Shown: piece after piece, positions 19,876 through 28,716 of the stretch
Numbering within the stretch: the first letter of the stretch is position 1
Layout: each line of letters begins with the position of its first letter
NCBI GenBank assembly: GCA_019114715.1
Contig: DXEZ01000222.1
Coordinates: 1 to 36,604, forward strand
Length of the DNA: 36,604 nt
Direction of reading: 5' to 3'
From: Candidatus Sphingobacterium stercoripullorum
Lineage (GTDB): Bacteria > Bacteroidota > Bacteroidia > Sphingobacteriales > Sphingobacteriaceae
The notes under the pieces: generated by a model
What the model saw: only the letters and a program-made list of their open reading frames with translations
What the model was told of the DNA's origin: nothing
The model's database searches: none
Program-made: the position numbers and the translations under genes

Positions 19876-20457
19876 ATGAAATCAATTGCTATTAGCGGTT
19901 CTGTTAGGCAGAACGTAGGGAAAAGAGACACTAAAGAACTTCGTTACGAAGGTCGTGTACCGGCTGTTTTATACGGTGGTTCTGAGCAAATTCACTTCTC
20001 AGTGTCCGCAGCTGATTTGACTCCAGTATTTTATACTGCAGATGCTCAATTCATTGAACTGGATATCGACGGCGATAAGCGCAAAGCTATCGTACAAGAT
20101 TCACAGTTCCACCCTCTTACTGAACAAGTACAACACATTGACTTTTTAGAATTATCTGACGACAAGGAAGTAACAATGACTATTCCTATCGTATTAACAG
20201 GTACTTCTGCAGGAGTTAGAATGGGTGGTAGATTAGCACAAAAGCTTCGTACTTTACGAGTTAAGGCTCTTCCAGGCAACATGCCACAAACAATTGAAGT
20301 TCCTATCAACTCGTTAGAAATCGGCAGCTCATACCGTGTTGAGAAAATTGAAATTGAAAACGCAAAGATTCTAAATAATAGCGACGACACTATCGTTTCT
20401 GTATTAGCATCTAGAGCTTCTAAGCAAGCTGCTACAGAAGAAGAAGAAGCTAAGTAA
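19876..20457 (+). CDS. rplY: 50S ribosomal protein L25/general stress protein Ctc
   Basis: GKRDTKELRYEGRVPAVLYGG, FHPLTEQVQHIDFLELSDDKEVTMTIPIVLTGTSAGVRMGG, acidic tail. Confidence 0.93.
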   Translation: MKSIAISGSVRQNVGKRDTKELRYEGRVPAVLYGGSEQIHFSVSAADLTPVFYTADAQFIELDIDGDKRKAIVQDSQFHPLTEQVQHIDFLELSDDKEVTMTIPIVLTGTSAGVRMGGRLAQKLRTLRVKALPGNMPQTIEVPINSLEIGSSYRVEKIEIENAKILNNSDDTIVSVLASRASKQAATEEEEAK

Positions 20458-20491
20458 TTGAGCGACTTCCGTAAAAGAATCGATATTCTTA

Positions 20492-20529
20492 ATACAATAA
20501 AAGGCATTTAACGATGCCTTTTATTGTAT
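20492..20529 (+). terminator. Intrinsic terminator after rplY
   Basis: ATACAATAAAAGGCAT (20492-20507), 6-nt loop, ATGCCTTTTATTGTAT (20514-20529): perfect 16-bp stem. Confidence 0.8.
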
Positions 20530-20618
20530 ACAGTATTTTTTATACAGATGCGCCAAAAAACAAAATAAAACCATTACCTTCATAGCATCTAAAAGTTAAT
20601 TCACAAGGACATTTTATC

Positions 20619-21182
20619 ATGAAATATCTTATCGTAGGACTAGGAAACATAGGAAAAGAATATGAAGATACCCGTCATAACATAGGCTTTATGGTGGCGG
20701 ATCAACTCGTTAAAAACTCCAACGCTTCGTTCTCCACTCTCCGATATGCGGCTTATTCGGAGTTCACTTTAAGAGGCAGAAAGGTGCATGTAATCAAGCC
20801 CTCGACATTCATGAATTTAAGCGGAAAAGCAGTAAGCTATTGGATGAAGGCATTAAAGATACCCATCCAAAATGTACTGGTTATTGTGGATGATTTAGCA
20901 ATCCCCTTTGGCTCGCTTCGAATTAAACCAAAAGGCTCCAATGCTGGACACAATGGGTTAAAGTCAATTGAACAGCTGTGTGGAGGGTCTAATTATCCAA
21001 GACTGCGGTTTGGAATTGGAGACAATTATCCTAGAGGACATCAGGTTAATTTCGTTTTATCACCATTCGACTCGGAAGAAACAAAAGAACTACCTGAATT
21101 AATCGAACATGCCGTAAAAATGTGCGAAAGCTTTATCCATGTGGGTTTAGAGCTCACTATGACCCAGCTCAACAAAAAATAG
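20619..21182 (+). CDS. pth: Peptidyl-tRNA hydrolase
   Basis: MKYLIVGLGNIGKEYEDTRHNIGFMV, KPSTFMNLSGKAV, VDDLAIPFGSLRIKPKGSNAGHNGLKSI. Confidence 0.95.
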   Translation: MKYLIVGLGNIGKEYEDTRHNIGFMVADQLVKNSNASFSTLRYAAYSEFTLRGRKVHVIKPSTFMNLSGKAVSYWMKALKIPIQNVLVIVDDLAIPFGSLRIKPKGSNAGHNGLKSIEQLCGGSNYPRLRFGIGDNYPRGHQVNFVLSPFDSEETKELPELIEHAVKMCESFIHVGLELTMTQLNKK

Positions 21183-21271
21183 ACTCACGCTATATTTAAG
21201 CATTTTACAGAAACGTTCTCCACTCTGCTCTCATTTATGCTGACGAGTAGGAAACAATGCGTCAGCTCAAT

Positions 21272-21306
21272 CAAAAAGAAAAGGGCCACCTCGAAAGAAG
21301 TAGCCC
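21272..21306 (-). terminator. Intrinsic terminator of the His-rich lipoprotein gene
   Basis: On the minus strand GGGCTACTTC-TTTC-GAGGTGGCCC followed by TTTTCTTTTT; all ten pairs form when G-U is allowed. Confidence 0.8.
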
Positions 21307-21345
21307 AAAATCATTTAAAAACTAAATTTTTTATTTTTTGTATTC

Positions 21346-22167
21346 TTAATCTTCAAGAAGTTTAACGTCTCTTTCAATTGATGTGTTATCACCAACAACT
21401 TGGTTCCCTTCTGCATCAACTAAAGTCAATTTTACTTTAAGATCACCAAAAGGAGCTCCAGTAATCTCATACGGTTGCCAAGAGTCTAAAGTAAACTCTT
21501 CACCATTCACTTCCGCTAATACTTTATTGCCATCAGCACCAATAGTTGTGTTGACCAAGAAAAAGTCCAATAGAATATTTTCTGTATCGGCACCCACATA
21601 CTCTCCTTTAGGTCTACTGTAGAATAATCCTGGCTCATCAGGAAGCTCTTGCTCTTGAATCTGACCGTTTTCATCTACGTGAAACTTAATCAATTTATGA
21701 GCATCTGGAGTCTTTATAGACTCGTGATAAGATCTAGATAAGAACGACAATAAATAATGATCGGAGTTCAAAGGAACCGTAACCTCATGTTCAGGTGCAT
21801 ACAATGCGTCGTATGGCTTATTATCCAAAATGAAATGGATGTGCTGACCATCGTGAGAATTCGCTAAATGATTAGCGTGATCGTGCTCTGTCATACTAGT
21901 AAGTTCGAAGTTATTCACTGTATATTTCACAGTGATTTTCGCTTCGCTATCATTAATTTTCTCTCCAGTGATTGACTCAATTAGCAACTCAGCTCCAGGA
22001 AACTCCTTGGAGTGATCAATTGGGTTAACTTGAATATCACTTGCTTGTACGTCTTCAACGTTAGCGTCATCGGAACTTTCAGAATTATTACCACTTGGGT
22101 TACAAGCGACCAATAAACCTGCAAATAAAGCGACTCCTAACGATGAATTAAAAAATAATTTCCTCAT
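21346..22167 (-). CDS. His-rich lipoprotein, function unknown
   Basis: Start refined to MRKLFFNSSLGVALFAGLLVAC (lipobox LVAC, ATG at 22167). His-rich stretch MTEHDHANHLANSHDGQHIHFILDN. Confidence 0.75.
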   Translation of the reverse strand: MRKLFFNSSLGVALFAGLLVACNPSGNNSESSDDANVEDVQASDIQVNPIDHSKEFPGAELLIESITGEKINDSEAKITVKYTVNNFELTSMTEHDHANHLANSHDGQHIHFILDNKPYDALYAPEHEVTVPLNSDHYLLSFLSRSYHESIKTPDAHKLIKFHVDENGQIQEQELPDEPGLFYSRPKGEYVGADTENILLDFFLVNTTIGADGNKVLAEVNGEEFTLDSWQPYEITGAPFGDLKVKLTLVDAEGNQVVGDNTSIERDVKLLED

Positions 22168-22204
22168 AATACTGCTGTTAATTTTATCAAATTTAATAAA
22201 ATAC

Positions 22205-23521
22205 TTATTTAATTTCATATAAAAGATCCATTGCTTCGGTAAAATGTTTGAAAACCTCTTCCAAATCCTCCTTACTGTGGGCACCAGACATAAAGCAAAC
22301 TTCATATCCAGATGGACCTAAATACACGCCACGATTCAGCATTTCCCTGTGCAATTTCTTAAAATTCTCCATGCTTTCAGGGTCAATCTGACTAGCCTTG
22401 GTAATATTCTTTAGATTCGAAAAAGCGATCCAAAATAAAGACCCCACTTGGTTGATCTGGATCGGGTAATTTTTCTCGCTAATATAGCCTCGAAGTCTTT
22501 CTACAAACTCCTGCGTTTTCTGGTTCAACTTCTCATAAAACCCATCCTCAAGCAACTGTTTCATGGTTGCAATACCAGCAGTCATGGCAATAGGGTTCCC
22601 AGAAAGAGTACCCGCTTGGTATACTCCTCCATCTGGAGAAATATATGACATAATCTCTGCAGAAGCACCGTACGCACCTACTGGCATACCACCACCAATA
22701 ATCTTACCGTAAGTGATGATATCCGGCTGTACATCATAATAGGCTGCTGCACCCTCAAAACCTAACCTAAAACCTGTAATGACCTCATCAAAAATCAACA
22801 AAGCCTTGTTTTCGGCAGTAATCTCCCTCAGGAAATGAACATACTCTTTTGATTGTAACAACAAACCGTTATTTGCAGGTATCCCTTCAATAACTACTGC
22901 TGCTATCTCTCCTTCGAACTCTTTAAAAGCCTGAATTAAAGCTTCCTTGTCATCCAGTTCGAGAACTAGCGTCTCATCGGCAAAGGCCTTAGGAACACCA
23001 GCGGAGGAAGTTTCTCCGAAAGTAACCAGACCTGAGCCTGCTTTCACTAGTAAACTGTCTGAGTGGCCGTGGTAACAACCCTCAAACTTGATTATTTTAT
23101 CACGCTTGGTATATCCTCTTGCAAGTCTAATGGCTGACATGACAGCTTCGGTACCGGAACTCACAAAACGAATCTTCTCTACGTATTTGTTATTAGCTAG
23201 GATAAGTTCAGCCAATTCATTTTCAAGAGCAGTAGGTGCTCCAAAGCTCAATCCGCTGTCTAGTTGCTTAGCAACTGCATCGGTAACCTTTGAGTTGGTA
23301 TGTCCTAGGATCATAGGCCCCCAAGAACAACAAAAATCAATAAACTCATTACCATCTGCATCCCACACTCTGCTTCCTTTTGCTTTCTCAATAAACAAAG
23401 GGGCACCGTGTACTGATTTAAATGCTCTAACTGGAGAGTTTACACCACCAGGGAAATAATTAACTGCAACATTATAAAGTGCAGTCGACTTCTCTCTCGA
23501 TATATCTTTATAGGAACTCAT
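22205..23521 (-). CDS. hemL: Glutamate-1-semialdehyde 2,1-aminomutase
   Basis: YFPGGVNSPVRAFKSV, RFVSSGTEAVMSAIRLARGYT, FEGCYHGHSDSLLVKAGSG, TYGKIIGGGMPVGAYG. Confidence 0.96.
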   Translation of the reverse strand: MSSYKDISREKSTALYNVAVNYFPGGVNSPVRAFKSVHGAPLFIEKAKGSRVWDADGNEFIDFCCSWGPMILGHTNSKVTDAVAKQLDSGLSFGAPTALENELAELILANNKYVEKIRFVSSGTEAVMSAIRLARGYTKRDKIIKFEGCYHGHSDSLLVKAGSGLVTFGETSSAGVPKAFADETLVLELDDKEALIQAFKEFEGEIAAVVIEGIPANNGLLLQSKEYVHFLREITAENKALLIFDEVITGFRLGFEGAAAYYDVQPDIITYGKIIGGGMPVGAYGASAEIMSYISPDGGVYQAGTLSGNPIAMTAGIATMKQLLEDGFYEKLNQKTQEFVERLRGYISEKNYPIQINQVGSLFWIAFSNLKNITKASQIDPESMENFKKLHREMLNRGVYLGPSGYEVCFMSGAHSKEDLEEVFKHFTEAMDLLYEIK

Positions 23522-23540
23522 ATTTTTCGTATTATAAATC

Positions 23541-24515
23541 TTATTTTAACCACCCTTTTTCTAGAACTTCCTTCGCGTGGTAGGTCAATATAGCTGTAGC
23601 TCCTGCTCTTCTAAAACCTATCAACGTTTCCATAACGGCAAGTTCTTCATTTAACCAACCGTTCTGACTAGCTGCTTTTAGCATGGAATACTCTCCGCTT
23701 ACATTATATGCAGCAATAGGTAAGTCAAAGCGCTCGCTCAGTGCGCGAATTACATCTAGGTAAGGAAGCCCCGGCTTGACCATCAGGAAGTCCGCTCCCT
23801 CGTATGCATCCAGTTCAGCTTCTATAATCGCTTCTTTCACATTGGCGGGATTCATCTGATATGTTTTCTTATCACCAGCCTTTGGAGCTGAGTTTAGAGC
23901 ATCACGGAATGGCCCATAAAAAGCGCTGGCATATTTTGCTGTATAGGACATCAAAGAAACATGCTTAAACCCGTGGGAGTCTAAATGCTCTCTGAGGTAA
24001 CCAATTCGACCGTCCATCATATCCGATGGTGCAATGATGTCGGCTCCTGCTTGTGCATGCGCTAATGCCATCTTAGCTAGGACCACTAACGTTTCGTCAT
24101 TTAAGATCTCACCATCTTGGACAATACCATCGTGCCCGTCGCTGCTGTATGGATCCATCGCGACATCGGTAATCACGCAAGCCTCAGGAAACTCTTTCTT
24201 AACCTGCTGAATGGCTTTTAGGTAAAGATTCCCTTCTCTATAGCTCTCTGTAGCAAGAGGATCTTTCAAAGACTCATCTATACTGGGGAATAGATCAAAA
24301 GACCGCAATCCCAAGTTCATACTCTCTTCTACTTCTTTAAGAAGATTATCAATAGAGAACCGGTAAATCCCGGGCATAGATACTACTTCCTCTTTCTTAT
24401 TTTCTCCATCGATAATAAATATGGGATAAATAAGATTACTGGAATTCAGATGGCTTTCTTGGACCATGTCACGAATAGCCGCTGACTTTCTATTTCTTCT
24501 TGGACGAATTAACAT
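23541..24515 (-). CDS. hemB: Delta-aminolevulinic acid dehydratase (porphobilinogen synthase)
   Basis: RPRRNRKSAAIRDMVQE, APSDMMDGRIGYLRE, MVKPGLPYLDVIR. Confidence 0.96.
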   Translation of the reverse strand: MLIRPRRNRKSAAIRDMVQESHLNSSNLIYPIFIIDGENKKEEVVSMPGIYRFSIDNLLKEVEESMNLGLRSFDLFPSIDESLKDPLATESYREGNLYLKAIQQVKKEFPEACVITDVAMDPYSSDGHDGIVQDGEILNDETLVVLAKMALAHAQAGADIIAPSDMMDGRIGYLREHLDSHGFKHVSLMSYTAKYASAFYGPFRDALNSAPKAGDKKTYQMNPANVKEAIIEAELDAYEGADFLMVKPGLPYLDVIRALSERFDLPIAAYNVSGEYSMLKAASQNGWLNEELAVMETLIGFRRAGATAILTYHAKEVLEKGWLK

Positions 24516-24531
24516 GTTTTTTTATTTTGAA

Positions 24532-26139
24532 TTATATGTCCAAACCAAAAACAGCTTCCGCAAGACCTATTTCATCAGGTGAATACGGCAAGGAGTACTT
24601 AACTCCTAAGCGGTCTAAAACTTTCCCTGTGGAATGTCCTATGCTAATAACTTTTTGACTTGGATCTAACAAGTTTTCTGCAAAGTAGGCCTCTACGTTA
24701 CTAGGGCTAGTAAATATTAACACATTGGCACTTGAAGCTGGGATTTCCTTCTTTAATACCGTTTCATAAACGGGAAGATCAATGACTTTCGTCTTCTCGT
24801 CTAAGTATTTCTGCATACTTAGCAAAGAATCTTTGGCCCTAGGGAATAACACCGTCTGTCCGCTAACGATAGTTGCAAACTCCATGGCTATTTCATCCAT
24901 TTGGATTCCAAAAGCTTCTCCCGAGTAATCCGGCTCTTTACCAAATTGTTTTAACTTATCTGCCGATCCACTTCCCACTACGCCAAACTTTGTTTTCTTT
25001 GAAAGAATAGGTTCTAGTGCAAAGAAGTGTTCTATGGCATTTTTACTATTAAAAAAAATCCAATCTACATGCTTTAGGATATAAGAATCCAGCTTTTTAA
25101 CGATTGGAAAAATATTAATTAACGAGCGTGCATCCAACTGGATTTTCAAATCTTCCATAGCGCGCCCGAAATACGAATGCTCGTCGATTTCTCTAGAGAT
25201 AAAGACACGCTCCGGAAACTTACGCTCTGTTTTGAATGCTTTATAAACTTTCTCTACTAGAACATCAGCATTTTGCTCTTTGATATACAGCCTTTGCGGA
25301 AAATCATCTGCGGTATCGGCTACCGATGTCCAGCACTCGTAATGGTCATCTGTTTTGATGCAGTAGCTTCCCAGTGGCGCATGACAGCCGGCATCAAACA
25401 AATTCAATATCTTACGCTCTATTCCGATATTATCAGAAACTTCAGCCTCGTGAATATTCGATAGCACCTCTTTCAGCTGCGTATCGTCCTCACGAATCTG
25501 TATAGCTAGCGCACCTTGCGCGGGAGCAGGAATAACTTCTAATGGTGAAATTTCAATCACGTGGAAATCCGATAGATCCATCTCTACACGCACGACGCCG
25601 GCTTTCGCTAATACAATAGCATCGTACTGCTCATCTCTGAGCTTTTGTAAGCGCGTTTGAATGTTTCCCCTTAGGTCGGCAAACTCCAAATCAGGCCTTA
25701 AGCCTGCAAGTTGTGCCTTTCTCCTATTGGATGAGGTTCCCACTGTAGCATTGTGCTTTAACATGAGCTTCTTGCTCAAGTCAATGCAATCTTTATGTAC
25801 AATTAGTAATTCGGCAGGATCTTCCCGTTCGGTCACCGCGGCAATGATGAGCCCCTCAGGGTTTACCGTCGGCAAGTCCTTATGGGAGTGTACCGCTAAA
25901 TCTATTTCTTTTTTAAATAAGGATTCTTCTAATTCCTTTGTAAAAAAACCTTTTCCTTCGATCTTATCGAACCGCAAGTGTTGAATGATATCTCCTTGGG
26001 TTTTTATTACTTTTAGGTCCGCTTGATAACCTAGGGCTACTAATTTATCTTTAATATAATTAGCCTGCCACATAGCAAGCTTACTTCCTCTTGTACCAAT
26101 TATTAATTTCCTATCCAATTGCAATTGAGTTTTAGACAT
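24532..26139 (-). CDS. hemC: Hydroxymethylbilane synthase fused to uroporphyrinogen-III synthase
   Basis: HemC: IGTRGSKLAMWQANYI, AVHSHKDLPT, cofactor Cys in DAGCHAPLGSYC. C-terminal HemD-like part: FFNSKNAIEHFF, IFTSPSNVEAYF, ISIGHSTGKVLDRLGV. Confidence 0.92.
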   Translation of the reverse strand: MSKTQLQLDRKLIIGTRGSKLAMWQANYIKDKLVALGYQADLKVIKTQGDIIQHLRFDKIEGKGFFTKELEESLFKKEIDLAVHSHKDLPTVNPEGLIIAAVTEREDPAELLIVHKDCIDLSKKLMLKHNATVGTSSNRRKAQLAGLRPDLEFADLRGNIQTRLQKLRDEQYDAIVLAKAGVVRVEMDLSDFHVIEISPLEVIPAPAQGALAIQIREDDTQLKEVLSNIHEAEVSDNIGIERKILNLFDAGCHAPLGSYCIKTDDHYECWTSVADTADDFPQRLYIKEQNADVLVEKVYKAFKTERKFPERVFISREIDEHSYFGRAMEDLKIQLDARSLINIFPIVKKLDSYILKHVDWIFFNSKNAIEHFFALEPILSKKTKFGVVGSGSADKLKQFGKEPDYSGEAFGIQMDEIAMEFATIVSGQTVLFPRAKDSLLSMQKYLDEKTKVIDLPVYETVLKKEIPASSANVLIFTSPSNVEAYFAENLLDPSQKVISIGHSTGKVLDRLGVKYSLPYSPDEIGLAEAVFGLDI

Positions 26140-26219
26140 GAATTTTAATCCAAATTTAAAAAAACAGATTTAAAAGAGCATAATGCACTTTACATCTGTT
26201 TCCCAAAGTTAAGAATTAA

Positions 26220-27455
26220 TTAATCTATTGTAGTATGTTGAATCAAGATATCCTTCGCCATTACCATAGGAACTTTAATATATTTTTTCTCCATGTAATT
26301 AATGACTTTCTCTAATGTTTCTTTTGCCTCAGGATCTAATTTGCCCACATCATTGGCAAAAACTTCATTTAAAGCAAAAGACTTTATTTCTTTAATTGTA
26401 TTTGGAACTTCACGCATGGCGACCTCCACCCTTCTCTGCTTTACAATTGGTAAAAATTCTTTAATATTTTCATCAATTATTTTTCCAGCATGCTCTAATT
26501 CGCCGTAACGTTCCTGAATATTATTCTCCGCTTCTTGTTGTAGGGAACCTATCTCGATATAATGCACAGGGAATTGCTGTATAATTTCTTTATCTATATC
26601 GTGAGGAACTGCTAAATCAATGATAATCTTTCTATCTTCTTCCCCATTCAGGAGTTTACTATATAGATCTTTATTAACAACTGCATTCGCTGCACCGGTA
26701 CAGGTAACTAATATATCAAAGCCTTTATCGTAAGTTTCAAGATCTTCTAGAGTGAATGCCTTCCCTTTTAATTCGGCGGCAAAAGTTTTCGCTCTTTCTA
26801 AAGTACGATTAAAAACGGCAAAGTTCTGATATTTATGTTTGGAAAGATATTTCGCAAAGTTTTGATTTGTCTCCCCAGCACCAACCACTAAAATCCGCGG
26901 CTGCTCCGGCAATTTCAAGCTGCGCAGTTTACGATATGCTAAAGATACTACGGAGATAGGATTTCTAGATATATTGGTTCTAGTATAAACTTCTTTAGAG
27001 GTTATTACAAGCCGGTCCATCATTAGGCGTAAAAAATCTCCTGTAAGGCCATCTTTTCTAGACTGCTCGTAAGACCGTCTAACTTGAGACAAAATTTCTT
27101 TTTCACCCACAACTAGACTCTCCAAAGAACAGGACATTCTAAACATGTGTTGCAAAGCATCGATACCTTGATATCTAGAACCGCCCTCAACAAATGTCTT
27201 TAATAAGTCATCGCTAAAGTCAAATTTCATAGCAATGAGTACCTGCTTAACAAATTCATCTGTTAATTCTTCAGGAGTATAAAAAACGAATTCTACACGG
27301 TTACAAGTACCTAAATAGAATAGCTCAGGAATCGCGAGTTCGTGTTTTAACTTTGACAAGCGACCTTCTAACTCCTCACAATCAACTATAAGCCTTCCTA
27401 AATCGTGTAATTCAAAATGCTTATGAGTAAATGCTATAACTCTTAAATTCTTCAA
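26220..27455 (-). CDS. hemA: Glutamyl-tRNA reductase
   Basis: YLGTCNRVEFVFYT (catalytic Cys), SCSLESLVVGEKEILSQVR, ILVVGAGETNQNFAKYL, VFNRTLERA. Confidence 0.95.
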   Translation of the reverse strand: MKNLRVIAFTHKHFELHDLGRLIVDCEELEGRLSKLKHELAIPELFYLGTCNRVEFVFYTPEELTDEFVKQVLIAMKFDFSDDLLKTFVEGGSRYQGIDALQHMFRMSCSLESLVVGEKEILSQVRRSYEQSRKDGLTGDFLRLMMDRLVITSKEVYTRTNISRNPISVVSLAYRKLRSLKLPEQPRILVVGAGETNQNFAKYLSKHKYQNFAVFNRTLERAKTFAAELKGKAFTLEDLETYDKGFDILVTCTGAANAVVNKDLYSKLLNGEEDRKIIIDLAVPHDIDKEIIQQFPVHYIEIGSLQQEAENNIQERYGELEHAGKIIDENIKEFLPIVKQRRVEVAMREVPNTIKEIKSFALNEVFANDVGKLDPEAKETLEKVINYMEKKYIKVPMVMAKDILIQHTTID

Positions 27456-27496
27456 TGTGCTTTTAGATAATCAGACTACTTCAAGATTCCTAACCG

Positions 27497-27504
27497 CAAA
27501 TGTA
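27497..27504 (-). promoter_or_regulatory. Putative -7 element of hemA
   Basis: TACATTTG on the minus strand, about 40 nt before the ATG; no TTG at the expected spacing. Confidence 0.4.
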
Positions 27505-27751
27505 GACTAAAAACCCCTGTAAATGTGTCAAAAATCTGTCAATTAGATTAATTTAGAACCTTTTCAAATTAGGTAAATGACTTTAAAACTACCCGTGGTT
27601 ACACTGTAGAGACATACCTGTAAACTGTAAGTGCCAAGTAACTCAAATACGGTCCCTTAGGCTTAATATGCACTCAATTAGCCGGAATCAACAAATTATG
27701 GGTATAGCTCCTTTTGTGAAAAGACAAGCTAACCAAGGACGCTAAATCTTT

Positions 27752-27785
27752 AAAAAAGAAAAAGAGTAAGTCCGAACACTTACTC
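27752..27785 (-). terminator. Intrinsic terminator of rbfA
   Basis: On the minus strand GAGTAAGT-GTTCGG-ACTTACTC followed by TTTTTCTTTTTT; the rbfA stop codon lies in the stem. Confidence 0.85.
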
Positions 27786-28148
27786 CTCCTCATCATCCTT
27801 TTTTATTTTCTTAAATATTTCATCCATCTTCTCCACATAGACGTTAGTATCGTCTAAAAAGAATTCCAGTTCTGGAACGATGCGAACCACATGGCGTATA
27901 CGATTACCAAGCTTATAACGAATCTCACTGGTGTGCTTTTTCAATTTCTCTAAATCCTCTTCCGCGGATTTGATATTTAAAAAACTAAGATAAACCCGTG
28001 CTACTGATAAATCAGGCGTAGATCGTACTACTGTAACTGTAATAAAGGCACCTGGAACCCAGCCCATCGCTTCTTTTTGAAATATATCAGCTAACTCTTC
28101 CTGAATAACAGCTGAAAATCTCTGTTGTCTTTTACTTTCACTCCTCAT
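27780..28148 (-). CDS. rbfA: 30S ribosome-binding factor A
   Basis: MRSESKRQQRFSAVIQEELADIFQKE, FITVTVVRSTPDLSVARVYLSFL, PELEFFLDDT. Confidence 0.9.
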   Translation of the reverse strand: MRSESKRQQRFSAVIQEELADIFQKEAMGWVPGAFITVTVVRSTPDLSVARVYLSFLNIKSAEEDLEKLKKHTSEIRYKLGNRIRHVVRIVPELEFFLDDTNVYVEKMDEIFKKIKKDDEEE

Positions 28149-28174
28149 AAAATCTATTCCCTGTTATATTTTTT

Positions 28175-28182
28175 CAAAGATA
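28175..28182 (-). promoter_or_regulatory. Putative -7 element of rbfA
   Basis: TATCTTTG on the minus strand, 26 nt before the ATG; TTG at a suboptimal 15-nt spacing. Confidence 0.4.
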
Positions 28183-28359
28183 TATAAATTAGGTGAACAA
28201 CTTAGATTGTTAAATCTTGTTAATAACACCCGATAAATTAACTACAGATTCAATATACAATTTGACAAAGGAATGTCCTACTAAAAGCTGAAATACTTTT
28301 TTAATAACCCAAGGATAATCCAAGATAAAAAGTAAGTGTATACTTTACAATAAGTCTAT

Positions 28360-28397
28360 AAAAGTAAAAGGCATGAACGTTCATGCCTTTTACTTTT
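28360..28397. terminator. 38-bp perfect palindrome, terminator-like on both strands
   Basis: AAAAGTAAAAGGCATGAACGTTCATGCCTTTTACTTTT is identical to its reverse complement. Confidence 0.8.
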
Positions 28398-28546
28398 CAG
28401 TGTTTATAACCGGATAGAATGCAATGTCTTTCCTAGGGTAGTCAGCCCTATCATTCATCAAAAAATTTTGGTTTATTATTGGTGTTGTAAAAGTAAGCTT
28501 TAACTTACAAAATGTCTTGTCTTTAAACTTTCCATTCTCCCATTAC
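28361..28546 (-). ncRNA. Candidate small structured RNA, possibly 6S-like
   Basis: Promoter at 28552-28581, no ORF, strong terminator palindrome at 28360-28397. Ends pair as TAAtGGgAGAATG / CATTCTatCCggTTA, with internal hairpins GTAAG-TTAAAG-CTTAC and TAGGG-CTGACTA-CCCTA. Confidence 0.6.
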
Positions 28547-28551
28547 GACAA

Positions 28552-28581
28552 CAAACATAGAGATATAAAACATTCTCACAA
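28552..28581 (-). promoter_or_regulatory. Bacteroidota promoter of the candidate ncRNA
   Basis: Minus strand TTG (28579-28581), 19 nt, TATGTTTG (28552-28559). Confidence 0.7.
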
Positions 28582-28700
28582 AATGTTTTTACAACAAATA
28601 GTAATCACTCACTCACTGCGTGTCAACCTTACACATACCAAAACGTAAGTGTTAAAAAACCTTAACACTCTATTAATCAATACTTAAATAATCTGTAAAA

Positions 28701-28716
28701 ACAATGCTAGCATTGT
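28701..28716. repeat. 16-bp perfect palindrome
   Basis: ACAATGCTAGCATTGT. Confidence 0.8.

Noticed and set aside
20046-20507. 153-aa minus-strand ORF
   Set aside because: Antisense to rplY; the protein is Ser/Ile-rich and has no known motif.
21239-21266. GCTGACG...CGTCAGC hairpin downstream of pth
   Set aside because: A 7-bp stem with a 14-nt loop and no T-tract on either strand; too weak to call a terminator or RNA element.
22168-22305. N-terminal extension of the lipoprotein ORF overlapping hemL
   Set aside because: The signal peptide and lipobox begin at the ATG at 22167, so the 46-codon extension is probably not translated.
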